From positions 1,013,173,441 to 1,013,237,440 of the forward strand of contig OX336389.2 in assembly GCA_946902985.2 (NCBI GenBank): a DNA stretch of 64,000 bases, written 5' to 3'. Origin of the DNA: Meconema thalassinum (lineage: Eukaryota; Arthropoda; Insecta; Orthoptera; Tettigoniidae). This document shows, piece after piece, positions 1 to 8,954 of this stretch. Position 1 is the first letter of the stretch; each line of letters starts with the position of its first letter. The notes under the pieces were generated by a model that was not told the DNA's origin, searched no databases, and saw nothing but the letters and a program-made list of their open reading frames with translations. The translations under genes were made by a program, and so were the position numbers.

Positions 1-416
1 TGACGACCCATGCTGAAATAGCTTTGAAAGATGCCTTGCCGTTCAGTGGATACATCATCGAAAATCATGAGTGAATCAGGCTTTACCTCATTCGGGGGAA
101 TAACATTTTCATGCATAGAAAATGTAAAATAACCCATATTCTGACTTTGTAATTCAGACAAGACTTGATCCAGGTACACGTAGAGGGGTTGGTAGAGAGA
201 TTTTGCAAAAATATCAATATTTTGAAAACGCAGACCATTGAGCGCTGTGATGAGCATGAGCAAAAGAATGGTCTTTCCACATCCTGAAGGTCCCACAATG
301 ATGCAGCGAATGGAAGACGGAAACAGTGAACCGTGACGTTGTTCATGTGATGTGGGATAGAGATGGGAAACTATGTCTCCCACGGGGAATGACTCTTGCT
401 GCTTAATAATCTTCAT
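1..416 (-). CDS. Maverick copy 1 packaging ATPase (5' part, runs off window)
   Basis: FtsK/HerA-type genome-packaging ATPase of Maverick/Polinton elements, expected to drive DNA into the capsid. The frame is open from an ATG at 414-416 to the window edge (about 138 codons), so the C-terminus is missing. Visible motifs are a Walker A (GPSGCGKT, about residue 46) and a Walker B (LMIFDD, about residue 119), followed by STERQG. It matches copy 2 (57766-58421) closely, but in this copy the frame stays open where copy 2 has a one-base deletion. It is divergently transcribed from the fibre-like gene, with a short shared upstream region. The ATG was chosen because the homology starts right after it and stops lie upstream. 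Confidence 0.85.
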   Translation of the reverse strand, partial: MKIIKQQESFPVGDIVSHLYPTSHEQRHGSLFPSSIRCIIVGPSGCGKTILLLMLITALNGLRFQNIDIFAKSLYQPLYVYLDQVLSELQSQNMGYFTFSMHENVIPPNEVKPDSLMIFDDVSTERQGIFQSYFSMGR

Positions 417-440
417 ATCAACTACGGCTTAGAGAGGTGA

Positions 441-458
441 GCAGGCTGTCTATATACG
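441..458. promoter_or_regulatory. conserved TATA-like element between divergent Maverick genes
   Basis: The string CAGGCTGTCTATATAC lies between the divergent ATPase and fibre-like genes and is preserved at the same place in copy 2 (58481-58496). A TATA-like core about 50 bp before the + strand ATG suggests a promoter. This rests on position and conservation between two copies only. Confidence 0.35.
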
Positions 459-506
459 GAACCATGTCTTGTCATAGAAACAGTAGACCCCTACTACAGG
501 TCAACA

Positions 507-1220
507 ATGGATGTCTTTGGACGTGCGTTAATGGCCAAATCTAGGTCTGTGCTCATACATGATCCTAAAATAGAAACAGATCCTGCTAATAAACACTATG
601 AGGATAGGTCTGTGGTGCCACGCACTAAACAGGGAGATTATGACTTTACAGGAAAGCGATTGACTCATGTGAAACATCCTCAAGTGTCTATGGATGTCAC
701 AACAAAATAGTATGTGGATAACAGGGTGCACGAGTTATATGACAAAGTACCTCTGCTTACGGTGAATGGCTATACGGCTAATCATCACCGCATTATTCAC
801 GTGGAAGACCCACAAGAAGAGGATGATGTCTGCACCAAACGTTATGTGACTTATCAAATGAAAAGATTTTATAAATCTGTTCCATCTGTATTTTTAGTGT
901 ACCTAACAAATGAAAAGCATGTGAATGACAGGAATCATTTACCACTAGTCCATGACCAGCACCTGACGTATGTGCTTTCTTCGGGTTTAAAACACTATCG
1001 ATTAAACTATGACGGAACTATTCATATGTAACAATCCATTCCTGATGAAAACCATTTACATGTAGACATAAACGGTCATAGGATGTTGGTCCATAACCAT
1101 CAAACGGTAAATGTTGGTGATGAATTATCATTTCATCTCATGCTCACATGGGATGAAAAGCAAGCAGGAAAAAGCATAAACGATTTCCTACTTTATGTGG
1201 AACTTGAATATACGCCATGA
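507..1220 (+). pseudogene. Maverick copy 1 fibre-like structural protein, two in-frame stops
   Basis: One reading frame of 238 codons begins at ATG 507 and is broken by in-frame TAG at 708-710 and TAA at 1029-1031, ending at TGA 1218-1220. The N-terminal third has the pattern GDYDFTGKRLTHV...TTK-YVDN and a second VEDPQ..DDVCTKRYVTY unit, a repeat style seen in phage tail-fibre-like proteins and in Maverick proteins next to the ATPase. The C-terminal part (HRMLVHNHQ...GDELSFHLMLTWDEK) looks like a beta-rich head. A virion fibre role is inferred. Copy 2 has different breaks, so the ancestral gene was intact when the copies separated. Confidence 0.6.
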
Positions 1221-1281
1221 AATAATGCTAACACGTTAGTTGTGACTTAAACTTCCTTGTGAAAGGTTGCTGATCATCATC

Positions 1282-1740
1282 ATGGTGAAACAAAGATATG
1301 TGGTGAAAAAGACTAAAAAAAAAAAGACTTTGTCCTTGCCAAAGCATGAGGTTAAGGCATTAGTGGACAAGCCCTTGCGAATGAAAAAAATAAAAAATAA
1401 TGTGTTGACCATAAGGAAAGCCCTTCGAGCAGCACAGAGACGTGTTATTCCAAAACGTCAGCGAGAGGTTTCAAAACAAGGTCGAGTGATCCCTGTCCCC
1501 AAACGAGCAGGATTTTTACCTGCTTTATTCGCTGGTCTGGCTGCTCTGGGTTCACTATTGGGTGGTGCCAGTGCGGTGGCTAAAACCATTAAAGCTGGAC
1601 AGCTGGGTAAGGAAGAATTGAAAGAAAGTCAGCGACATCATGAAACGATGGAAGCCATTGCTATGGGTGCTAGAAATACCAATTTAAAGCCAGCCTTTTA
1701 TCAACAAGGATTTGGGATTTTCCCATCTCCTAATAAATAA
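1282..1740 (+). CDS. Maverick copy 1 small basic protein with hydrophobic segment
   Basis: A 152-codon frame from ATG 1282, uninterrupted in this copy. Residues 1-70 are extremely rich in Lys and Arg (KKTKKKK, RAAQRRVIPKRQR), followed by a Gly/Ala/Leu-rich hydrophobic stretch (GFLPALFAGLAALGSLLGG) and a polar helical tail ending NLKPAFYQQGFGI. The combination of a basic DNA-binding-like arm and an amphipathic or membrane-active helix resembles adenovirus core or pVI/pX-type minor proteins reported for adintoviruses; this is an analogy from composition, not proven homology. It sits immediately upstream of the protease. Copy 2 has an in-frame stop and has lost the terminator used here. Confidence 0.6.
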   Translation: MVKQRYVVKKTKKKKTLSLPKHEVKALVDKPLRMKKIKNNVLTIRKALRAAQRRVIPKRQREVSKQGRVIPVPKRAGFLPALFAGLAALGSLLGGASAVAKTIKAGQLGKEELKESQRHHETMEAIAMGARNTNLKPAFYQQGFGIFPSPNK

Positions 1741-1751
1741 AAATAACCTCA

Positions 1752-2147
1752 ACCATAGCAAGACGTGCCCTAACCCATGAAGAAGTTAAAAGCTATGCAA
1801 AACAACTGAAGCTTTCTCATTTTCGAGGTGTGTTTATGCGGAATCAATTACCACGACGACCATGGAAACAGGAATGCGCAGTTTTAAATCTAGATGAGGG
1901 TACAGGACCAGGAACGCATTATGTAGCCTACGTGAAAGAGGGATTCATGATATGGTACTTTGACAGTTTTGGAAATCTACCCCCGCCCATGGAACTAGTC
2001 ACCTATTTTGGAAACAGGACCAAGATGTATTATAATGTGAAACGTGAGCAAACGTTTAACAGTCAAGAATGTGGGCGTTTGTGTTTAATGTTTTTATATA
2101 ACACACAGCATAAGCAAAAACGTCAACAGAATGTCGACAGAAAGTAA
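1752..2147 (+). CDS. Maverick copy 1 adenain-like maturation cysteine protease
   Basis: Adenovirus-protease-like enzyme that would cleave capsid precursors. Catalytic-region motifs are visible: His in PGTHYVAYVK, Asp in YFDSFGNLPPP, and Cys in SQECGRLCL, in the order typical of adenain and Maverick PRO proteins. The first in-frame ATG is at 1836, but the frame is open and conserved with copy 2 back to about 1752 (IARRALTHEE.. SHFRGVF), so the true start codon seems lost or non-ATG. The stop at 2145-2147 overlaps the start of the minor capsid gene at 2131. About 130 residues are present, somewhat short for the family. Copy 2 has an in-frame stop before the catalytic Cys. Confidence 0.75.
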   Translation, partial: TIARRALTHEEVKSYAKQLKLSHFRGVFMRNQLPRRPWKQECAVLNLDEGTGPGTHYVAYVKEGFMIWYFDSFGNLPPPMELVTYFGNRTKMYYNVKREQTFNSQECGRLCLMFLYNTQHKQKRQQNVDRK

Positions 2148-2852
2148 GACGCTTACATTGCATGGACGTGGACCTGAAGTCAGCCTAGACTTTTACCAGC
2201 CTATTGAATTGAGTGAAAGACCTTATGGTTTGGGACTTGTTTCTCTTGAAACGTACAATAGAATATACAACATACGTAAAGATGTAAACAACAAGTTTTA
2301 CTATAATGATTCTGTGCTCACCCTGAACCCTGGTGGATATACAATAGATGCTATTAATGAGCACATTTATGTGGTACTAATCAACGAATATGGCTTAAAC
2401 TCATTTCTTGATGGGACACACAAGTTTGAACTTACAGGAAATATCAACACTTATCGCTGTAGTATTTTCTCTACGTTTAAGATTGACTTTGAATCACAAC
2501 CCGATTCCATTGGCCCTTTACTAGGATTTAAACCACGAGTGTTGGAGCCCAACAAAAACATGATTCAGACTATGAAGTGAAATTGATTGAGGACCATCAC
2601 GTGTCGGTGACGTGTTATATTATTAGCCAAGTGTATACGAATCATGAACCATCGCATTTGCTTTATGACTTTATTGTGACATCGCCCAATGGCTATATTA
2701 TTCGTGAAAACCCTCCAGTAGTGCTATTTCATTGTGTGGCTGTTAATCATATTAGTAATATAACGTTAAGACTGGTCAATAGAGATCAACAACTCATTCA
2801 ACTAGATTCTACCACACCGGTGACTTACAAGTTGGTGCTAAAGCCGCTATGA
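2131..2852 (+). pseudogene. Maverick copy 1 penton-like minor capsid protein, one frameshift
   Basis: Single-jelly-roll minor capsid (penton) protein of Mavericks, expected at the fivefold vertices. It begins at ATG 2131 (MSTESKTLTL), inside the protease 3' end. The first frame closes at 2580 and homology continues from 2577 to 2852 in another frame; the shift is at about 2552-2558, where this copy has one A fewer in an A-run than copy 2. Recognisable family segments are LLGFKPRVLEPNK, followed by SVTCYIISQVYTN and a C-terminal NITLRLVNRDQQLI. Copy 2 (60166-60886) has the converse damage: intact here, broken at its N-terminus. Confidence 0.75.
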
Positions 2853-3037
2853 AGCTGGTGTATAAAGTATCAACACCGTCTACGGATGGTGTTAGTTGTT
2901 TGACAGGTGAATACACGTTCACACCTAAGGACAGGCAGATTTTACAGCATCTGGGTTACCTCATCAACCCCCATGATGAATTCTATCCTAGAAGTGGTAA
3001 ACAACATCGAGGAGCAAACAGGGGTGTTAAGAATTGA
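2849..3037 (+). CDS. Maverick copy 1 short ORF between penton and major capsid genes
   Basis: A 62-codon frame whose ATG overlaps the penton stop (ATGA arrangement) and whose 3' end overlaps the capsid gene start at 2973. The segment QILQHLGYLINPHDEFYP is kept in copy 2 (60883-61077), where a Gln codon has become TAG. Short ORFs at this position are common in Mavericks. The function is not recognised and I see no domain. It could alternatively be a translational-coupling leader for the capsid gene. Confidence 0.4.
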   Translation: MKLVYKVSTPSTDGVSCLTGEYTFTPKDRQILQHLGYLINPHDEFYPRSGKQHRGANRGVKN

Positions 3038-4190
3038 CCCCCATTCATATCAAGCGCAAACACCTGGACTCAATAACAATAGATGAAATTCATTTTGTTA
3101 TCAACAACCCAAGATATTTACACCCTACCGCATGAAAGTGTTATTCAGATTGAAGGTCGACTCACTAAAGCCGATGGCTCTACACCAACGAAATACAAGT
3201 TAGCCAACCATGCTTTTGCCTTTCTGTTTTCTGAGGTGCGCTATATGATTAACGATATTGTGGTGGATAACACTAGAAATGTGGGTATTTCAAGTATCAT
3301 GAAACTATACCCCTCTTATAGTGAGGAAGAAGGTAAAACACTTTGCATGGCAGGTTGGTCCCCTGACTCGACCAATGACTGGATGGTGCACACCGATGGC
3401 ACCTTTACTGGATATTTACCTCTTAAACTCATTTTAGCCTTCGCCGAAGATCACCAGCGTATTGTGGTTATCGCAAGGCAAGTGCTTTATCTGGTTAGAG
3501 ACAGGAGTGATAATAATGCACTCAAGGGAGCTCAAGATGCACCCATAGATTCAAAAATTCAAATACAACGAATGCTATGGAAAGTACCCCACGTGCCCTT
3601 GCCGATAGCAAAAGCTGGACATGCTCAAGATTGTGGAAAGATATATGCTATTACCCACGGAATTTAGAAGCTGGGCGCTCCATGAGTATCCCCTATTACC
3701 CACCACCATCACACATAGTTGGTCTGTAAAAATAGCACGCTATACAGAGAGACCTCTCTACAAGATCGTGGGTTTTCAAACCAATCGCAAGTATCAACAA
3801 ACCAAAGATGCTACACAATTTGATCATGTGCAATTGAGAAATGCACGTCTTTTCTTCAACTGAGCTGTTTTTCCCTATGAAGGACTAGATTTGGATTTTT
3901 CAAAAAATAAGTTTGGTCCCCTGTACGACTTGTTTTTTTAATTTAGATGGTCGTATTATCAAAAAGAAAACTGTCCCATGTTGTCACCCCAAGCCTTCAA
4001 GACAAGGGTGCCACTGATTTTCTTTGACTGTTCCTACTTGGAAGAGTCTGTCAAGCAATTCAATATCGACATTCGACTAGATTTTGAAACGCATGACAAT
4101 GTTCCAGCCAATACCACGGCCTACTGTTTGATCATTCATCACAAACAAGTCAACTATTATCCACTGTCCAACCAAGTGACGAGTGTATAA
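2973..4190 (+). pseudogene. Maverick copy 1 major capsid protein (double jelly-roll), frameshifted
   Basis: Major capsid protein of the Maverick/adintovirus lineage. The start is set at ATG 2973 (MMNSIL, aligned with copy 2 at 61007). An inserted base near 3078 moves the frame; the frame from 3083 (IYTLPHESVIQIEGRLT...) runs to 3667, a second shift lies at about 3600-3625, and the frame from 3621 continues to TAA 4190 through TGA 3861-3863 and another in-frame stop near 3940. Core segments preserved are EEEGKTLCMAGW, THSWSVK, ERPLYKIVGFQTNRKYQQTKD and FDCSYLEESVKQFN. The product would be about 406 residues, short for a double jelly-roll but equal in length to copy 2. Confidence 0.8.
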
Positions 4191-4205
4191 ATAACAGGCC
4201 AACCC

Positions 4206-4758
4206 ATGTCAAGCCGCCCAGTCATGTCTTGCTTTAAAGCCTCAGCAGGTGATACACCCATAACTTTAAAATCTGAGGAACAACGTTTCAAGACCTTTGT
4301 GACGTGGCCTGTGCCTTTCATAAACCCTCAAGCCTTGGCAGCTGCTGGTTTCTATTATTTAAAAACAAGAGATGAAATGAAATGTGCCTTTTGTTCCATC
4401 ACCATAGACCAATGGGAAGAAAGTGATGAACCTATGCAAGAACATCAGCTCTGGTCACCCACCTGTCCCTACCTGTGTGGAATAGAGGTGGGTAATATTT
4501 CCTGTCATTCAAGCTCGCCCTCACTAGTACCTCTAGGTGATGAAAAAAACAAGTTATGATACGTGTGGACCTTAAGGCGTCAACGGTGCTTCGATGAGCA
4601 GCTCACACTCAAAAACACCCAGTTTAGAGACATTGGGACATCATCGGTGTTATGGACGCTATAAACACAAAAGACTGTATTGTTGTATGAGTTGGTATCG
4701 TCCCTATCCCAAAATGACAAAAGCATGTGAAACATGTTATACCAATAAAATGATGTAA
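4206..4758 (+). pseudogene. Maverick copy 1 BIR-domain (IAP-type) protein with Cys-rich tail
   Basis: A single baculovirus IAP repeat. The intact part is 4206-4559 (117 codons, ATG 4206, a second ATG at 4224). Residues 25-92 carry the BIR signature: EEQRFKTF..WP, LAAAGFYYL, the zinc ligands in CAFC, then His in QEHQ and Cys in SPTC, with DQWEESDEP between. BIR proteins bind caspases or other apoptosis factors; that role is inferred here. After a small indel near 4545-4555, a second conserved segment continues to TAA 4756-4758 with clustered Cys and His (HHRCYGRYKHKR, LYCCMSWY, ACETCYTN). The same tail follows the BIR in copy 2, so one longer gene is likely. The tail is not a canonical RING. 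Confidence 0.7.
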
Positions 4759-4921
4759 TAAAAAAAGGTTGCTGTTGATGTTATTATTTCTCATATTCCT
4801 TGTCATTCCCTAACCTCAATTTGTTTACTAGAATGGGACATGTAAGTCAATGTCATGGGTACACCTTAGTCGCAGATAGTCAGTTAGTGGTCAGTTGGAC
4901 TTGGTTCACACAAGCATCAAC

Positions 4922-5471
4922 ATGTTGAGCACACTGATGGTGGATTGCCAAGGGTTTAGCGTTGGAGATAACACATTTATATTTAAAGAAGTTGCCATTA
5001 TTGATTGTTCTACCTTTTGGATATCACAAGCTATCCATTTGGTGTTTAAACCACCCAATGCTTTTGATTTGTTGTGTGAAAAAGACTGTAAACAAATTAA
5101 TGGATTGAAAATCATTTGCAACTAGACTGGAATCAAGGAACCATTTCATATAAGCACCTGGACATGGTGATAAAGCCCATTTGTCCTCTGCCCATGTGGT
5201 ATTTGTGAAAGGTAATGAAAAACGCCAATGGTTAAAACCATTTTTAACAACTTACTGTCAATGTATTGATCTCATGGACTTGGGATGTCCCTCGATTCAA
5301 ACACTCATGGACCGCTGTCCCTGTGGCAACATTACCCATAAAGCCTTAGCCCAAGTGTGGCATCTCTTTCATTGGTTAACTACCAATGCGTGCTGGGAGT
5401 TGTTGAATAAAATTAAAACTCAAGGTTCACCCGTGGATGACATCAGTGAGATTTCTACAAGCGACGTGTAA
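4922..5471 (+). pseudogene. Maverick copy 1 CQGF-motif protein (possible RNase H-like fold), frameshifted
   Basis: It belongs to a protein family I know only as a hypothetical from arthropod mobile elements: VDCQGF...FIFKEVAIID at the N-terminus, a middle DWNQGTISYK segment and a C-terminal FVKGNEKRQWL...DLGCPS. The acidic residues in VDCQGF and KEVAIID suggest a DEDD/RNase H-like nuclease, which is inference. The N-terminal frame (ATG 4922 or TTG 4895) stops at 5123-5125; the C-terminal frame 5181-5471 is displaced, so at least one frameshift lies between 5120 and 5180. Copy 2 equivalent is 62920-63446. Confidence 0.5.
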
Positions 5472-6299
5472 ACATCAACGTAATACCATGGAGAGAGGAG
5501 ATGCTACTGATAAAGCAATGGGGGAAATTCTTTGTGTGCAAAAAGAAACTATAGAGCGTCTCAACCTTAAAAGACAGTATGGAATTAAATGTAGTAGTTG
5601 CCTCTCACTCGCACTCATATGTCCTCCAATTAGCTTCGTCCTCTTCCATCCCGGAGATGTTGCCATTTCCCAAATATTGAAAGTGACAAATCTAAGAAAC
5701 TGTTTGCGTGGTCTTATAGAGAATTTCCCGCTCTTTTTGATGATGTAAAAATAAAAGCCATAAATAATTAACACATGGCCCAATTTCCACAATTACGATA
5801 TTTTAGCGCGAATCTATATTTTTGCAGATATAAAACTTATCACGCCATAGATAATGAACTAATGATCGCAACAGATCAAGAATTTATATTTAGATTGCCT
5901 GATGTTGGTAGAAGATACTCTATTTCTCAGGGCCATAATTATTTTCATAGTAAGAAAGTTATGATTTTTTCTTAAATGTTACTTGAAAAATCTGAGATGT
6001 TATCACAGGAAAGTTACGTAGCGACAAACCTTTTTGCCATTGACTTTACGTTGGTGACTAAGGGAGAAGAAATGTTCATTAATATGTGAAAAAGTTTTTA
6101 AAACAAACCCGAGCTCGATATCAGACAGCATTCATAATTTATCGCACTTATTCCTCCCGCCCAGCGCTGACGCTGCGTAAGTTTGTTTACTCAGGCGCCC
6201 GTATCTCCCCGACTGATGGTGTGATGGTGTGAAGTTAAACTGAGAAATGAAGTGGTCCTTGAGTTCTTTATAAATTGTTCACCTCGTTGCGTACCGTAG

Positions 6300-6505
6300 T
6301 GGCTAGCATTCCTGGCTGTCACCGTGCTGTTACCGTAGAGACCCAGGTTTGAGTCCCGGCTCCGCCAAGAAATTTAATTCTGATCTGAGGGCTGGAACGG
6401 GGTGTACTCAACTTCTTGAGACAAAACTGAGAAGAGGCAGGTTCGATTCCTACCTCAGCCATCCTCTAAGTGGTTTCCGTGGTTTGCCTTTGTTCATCCC
6501 GGGAA
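6300..6505 (+). repeat. diverged tRNA-derived SINE fragment
   Basis: It contains the same body as the SINE at 51691-51930: a tRNA-like head with box-B-like GGTTTGAGTCCCGG, then GGCTGGAACGGGGT, a second GGTTCGATTCCTACCTCAGCC and GTGGTTTCCGTGGTTTGCC. It lies inside the 8-bp-TSD transposon and is more diverged than the later copies. Confidence 0.6.
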
Positions 6506-6696
6506 TAACATATTATAATATTATCATATTCATGAATAATTGAAAAATATAAATTGTTACTATGTGTGCATTAAACTCGCGATCTAAGGTTCGGCGTATC
6601 ATATCTAAATATTGTAGCGTTGTTTGCTGCAAGGTATGAGCTACAGTTATATACAACAAACAAATATTTTGGAAATTTCCCGAGTTTTGCGTAGAA

Positions 6697-7446
6697 CAGG
6701 CGCGGATTCAAGGAGTGGGGGGGGGAGGTCACGGGGGTCATGACCCCCCCAAACGGAGACCAAATTTATTTGCAAACTCAAAAAACGAAAACACAATTAC
6801 CAGACAAATAAAACTTAACGAATTTTGACTGAAAAACAGTTTTTTTTTTCATTTTATTCAATACTGAATTATCTTTATTGGAATTATTATGTTCTGTTAC
6901 AACTGTACATATTTACAACTTCAAACCTCTTGTATAAAAACTATTAGTTATACAACAAAATCAACTCGTCTATTTTGTTTAGCAAACCTTGTGATTACCG
7001 AATCGATGTTTATAGTGATGTCACGATGAATTTGCAGCAATGCACGGATAGGAAACTGGGGCTTTTTTCGCACCAAAAATGTTTGCCGACGTCCAAACTG
7101 CAAGCTTGATTGGCAATTTAAGCTGTGATTTTCTCTCTTTGTCGGTATCAACTCGACTTGCTGAAACTGTAACGTACCTTGATCCTTTTCTCGAAGCTCG
7201 ATGTAAAAGTCGCAAAACACGCCGTTGCAATTTGTACGAATATTTTTGGTGCGCTAAACGCATCAAATTTCTATCCATGAAGCTTGCAAAAAAAGTTGGT
7301 CTGGTTTTGTACGTTTGGTTATTTTGTGATTGCGTTTTTAGTGATACCATTTTTCTTAACAATTTCGATTCTCTGACCCCCCAAAGCCAAACTCTAGATC
7401 TAATCTCTGACCCCCCCCCCCAAACCAAACTCTAGATCCGCGCCTG
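6697..7446. mobile_element. hAT-type MITE (750 bp)
   Basis: Termini CAGGCGCGGAT and ATCCGCGCCTG form inverted repeats, flanked by the 8-bp direct repeat GCGTAGAA at 6689-6696 and 7447-7454. The CAGG..GCGGAT end and the 8-bp duplication are typical of hAT elements. C-runs and G-runs sit just inside both ends. The internal frames at 7021-7435 show no transposase similarity I recognise, so it is called non-autonomous. Confidence 0.8.
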
Positions 7447-7859
7447 GCGTAGAAGCACGCCTGTGTACGAGTTATATTACATCATGTGCCCGCCCTTGCA
7501 GAACTTTGTATATGCAGTAGATCTGGCATAGAACGCCCCATTTAATTCGTACTGTCTTTTAAGTCAGAGACGCACTATAGACAGTTTTACCAAAGAGGAA
7601 TTATTGGCGCTCCCCAAATCGTTTATTTATTATGTGACAGCCAATGCTGTGAAAGAAATCTGGCAACATGTACCAAAATCAAGGACTCAAGACCCTGTGT
7701 TGAGTGAATTGCAACCATGTACGGATTACAATCACCATAAGCAAGTGGCCATGGCAAAAATACCCTCTATGCGACAGTGTGCTACTTGCCAGCCGGTGAA
7801 ACTGTATCACGGTCATAAAAGTCCGTGTAAAGACTTCGTTTCCTCATTCCACGGGTGTG

Positions 7860-8219
7860 ATGGCGATAAAAAGCAGCAGCAACAACAACGACAAACATCG
7901 TCCACAGAGGAGGATGAAGATCAATCCTTTTCACCATCAATGGAAAAGGATATATCAAACTTGTACTGGCAATGGCCCCATTGACAAAGTCATTCAATAC
8001 TTGCCCTTCGAAATCCATCTTCCTTGTTATCGTTTTTGTGGCCTTGGAACACATCTTGAAAAACGTTTGCAGCGTGGTGATGTTCCTATTAATCTTTTGG
8101 ATCAAGCATGTAAAGAACATGACCTTTCTTATCGCCATAGTGATCCTGGTTTAAGACATGTGGCTGATAAAGTGTTGTTGAAAAAAGCTAAACAACGTTT
8201 GGCATCCTGTGATACCTAA
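7860..8219 (+). CDS. Maverick copy 1 parvovirus-like phospholipase A2 protein
   Basis: Secreted-type PLA2 domain as found in parvovirus VP1 and in many Mavericks, where it is thought to breach endosomal membranes. The calcium-loop region reads YRFCGLGTHLEKRL and the active-site helix reads LLDQACKEHDLSYR with the catalytic His-Asp pair and Tyr. Copy 2 keeps Pro (FCGPGT) where this copy has Leu, so the loop is altered here. The frame from ATG 7860 is open, but residues before about 50 are Gln/Arg/Asn-rich and overlap the preceding gene in another frame, so the true N-terminus is uncertain. The frame ends at TAA 8217-8219. Confidence 0.75.
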   Translation: MAIKSSSNNNDKHRPQRRMKINPFHHQWKRIYQTCTGNGPIDKVIQYLPFEIHLPCYRFCGLGTHLEKRLQRGDVPINLLDQACKEHDLSYRHSDPGLRHVADKVLLKKAKQRLASCDT

Positions 8220-8471
8220 CTGGGAGAGAGGTTGGTAGCCTTGATTGTGATGTGTGTTATGAAAGGAAAGTTAATGATGCATGGACATAAATGTTGATAG
8301 GTATTTGTTGATGTTTTCATTTTCACATTTTACACACATTTGTTATTTGTCATTTTCCAATTTTCACTTTTAAAAAAATTTAGTTTGAAGTTTTTTCAAT
8401 TTCATGATATGGAAACATGGATTTTCTCTTTTGTTGTTAACACATTTGTCAATTTCCACTTTGCGTTTTTT

Positions 8472-8948
8472 CATAAGCCACCAACATAAGCCACCACCAT
8501 TAGCCACCAGCATAAGCCATCAACCTAAGCAACCCACATAAGCCATCCACATAAGCCACCAACATAAACCCCTCACATAAGCAACCATAAGCTACCAACA
8601 TAGGCTATCAACATAAGCCACCATCATAAGCCACTAACATAAGCCATCAACATAAGCCACCACCATAGGCCACCACCATAAGCCACCAACATAAGCCACC
8701 AACCTAAGCCACCCACATAAGCCATCCACATAAGCCACCAACATAAACCCCACACATAAGCCACCATAAGCTATCAACATAGGCTATCAACGTAAGCCAT
8801 CATAATAAGGCACCAACATAAGCCATCAGCATAAGCCACCACCATAAGCCACTACCATAAGCCGCCAAGATAAGCCACCAACATAAGCTATCCACATAAG
8901 CCACCCACATAACCCACCAACATAAGCCACCAACATAAAACGTCAACA
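8472..8948 (+). repeat. 13-bp minisatellite (ATAAGCCACCAAC unit)
   Basis: About 36 head-to-tail copies of a 13-bp unit such as ATAAGCCACCAAC, with variants (ACC, CCAC, GCTATC) and a few 10-bp units. It follows 250 bp of AT-rich non-coding DNA after PLA2. No open frame of note runs through it. Confidence 0.9.
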
Positions 8949-8954
8949 CGACAT

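Larger units (their letters stand above)
5556..7573. mobile_element. DNA transposon with 8-bp target duplication inside Maverick gene
   Basis: It is flanked by the direct repeat ACTATAGA at 5548-5555 and 7574-7581, and begins and ends with inverted repeats: left GCGTCTCAACCTTAAAAGAC, right end complementary GCGTCTCTGACTTAAAAGAC, continuing imperfectly to about 35 bp. Copy 2 lacks the insert at the same site, giving the empty-site proof. After subtracting a nested hAT MITE the element is about 1.26 kb. No transposase is recognised. The 8-bp duplication fits hAT, P or Merlin-type elements, but the termini do not identify the superfamily. Confidence 0.8.
5488..7984 (+). pseudogene. Maverick copy 1 gene of unknown function split by a transposon
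   Basis: The 5' exon-like piece (5488-5555, ATG 5488) and the 3' piece (7574-7984) are contiguous in copy 2 (63465 onward); here a 2,018-bp transposon with 8-bp target duplication separates them. The 3' piece encodes IYYVTANAVKEIWQHVPKS, two CxxC-like spots (RQCATCQ, SPCKDF), a Gln run and an acidic segment. A one-base difference before the insertion also shifts the frame. The family is unknown to me. The paired Cys residues hint at metal binding, which is speculative. The end overlaps the PLA2 frame. Confidence 0.5.

Noticed and set aside
83..346. 87-codon minus-strand ORF
   Set aside because: It is an out-of-phase shadow of the packaging ATPase, whose own frame runs open to the window edge.
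6300..6505. tRNA-like box B sequences (also 11700-12024, 51038-51255, 51691-51930)
   Set aside because: Each is followed by a SINE body and lacks a foldable acceptor stem, so they are SINEs and not tRNA genes.
7021..7435. ORFs on both strands inside the hAT MITE
   Set aside because: Overlapping antisense frames in a 750-bp MITE; no transposase motif.
8472..8948. CRISPR-like array
   Set aside because: Continuous 13-bp tandem repeat without unique spacers, in a eukaryotic context.
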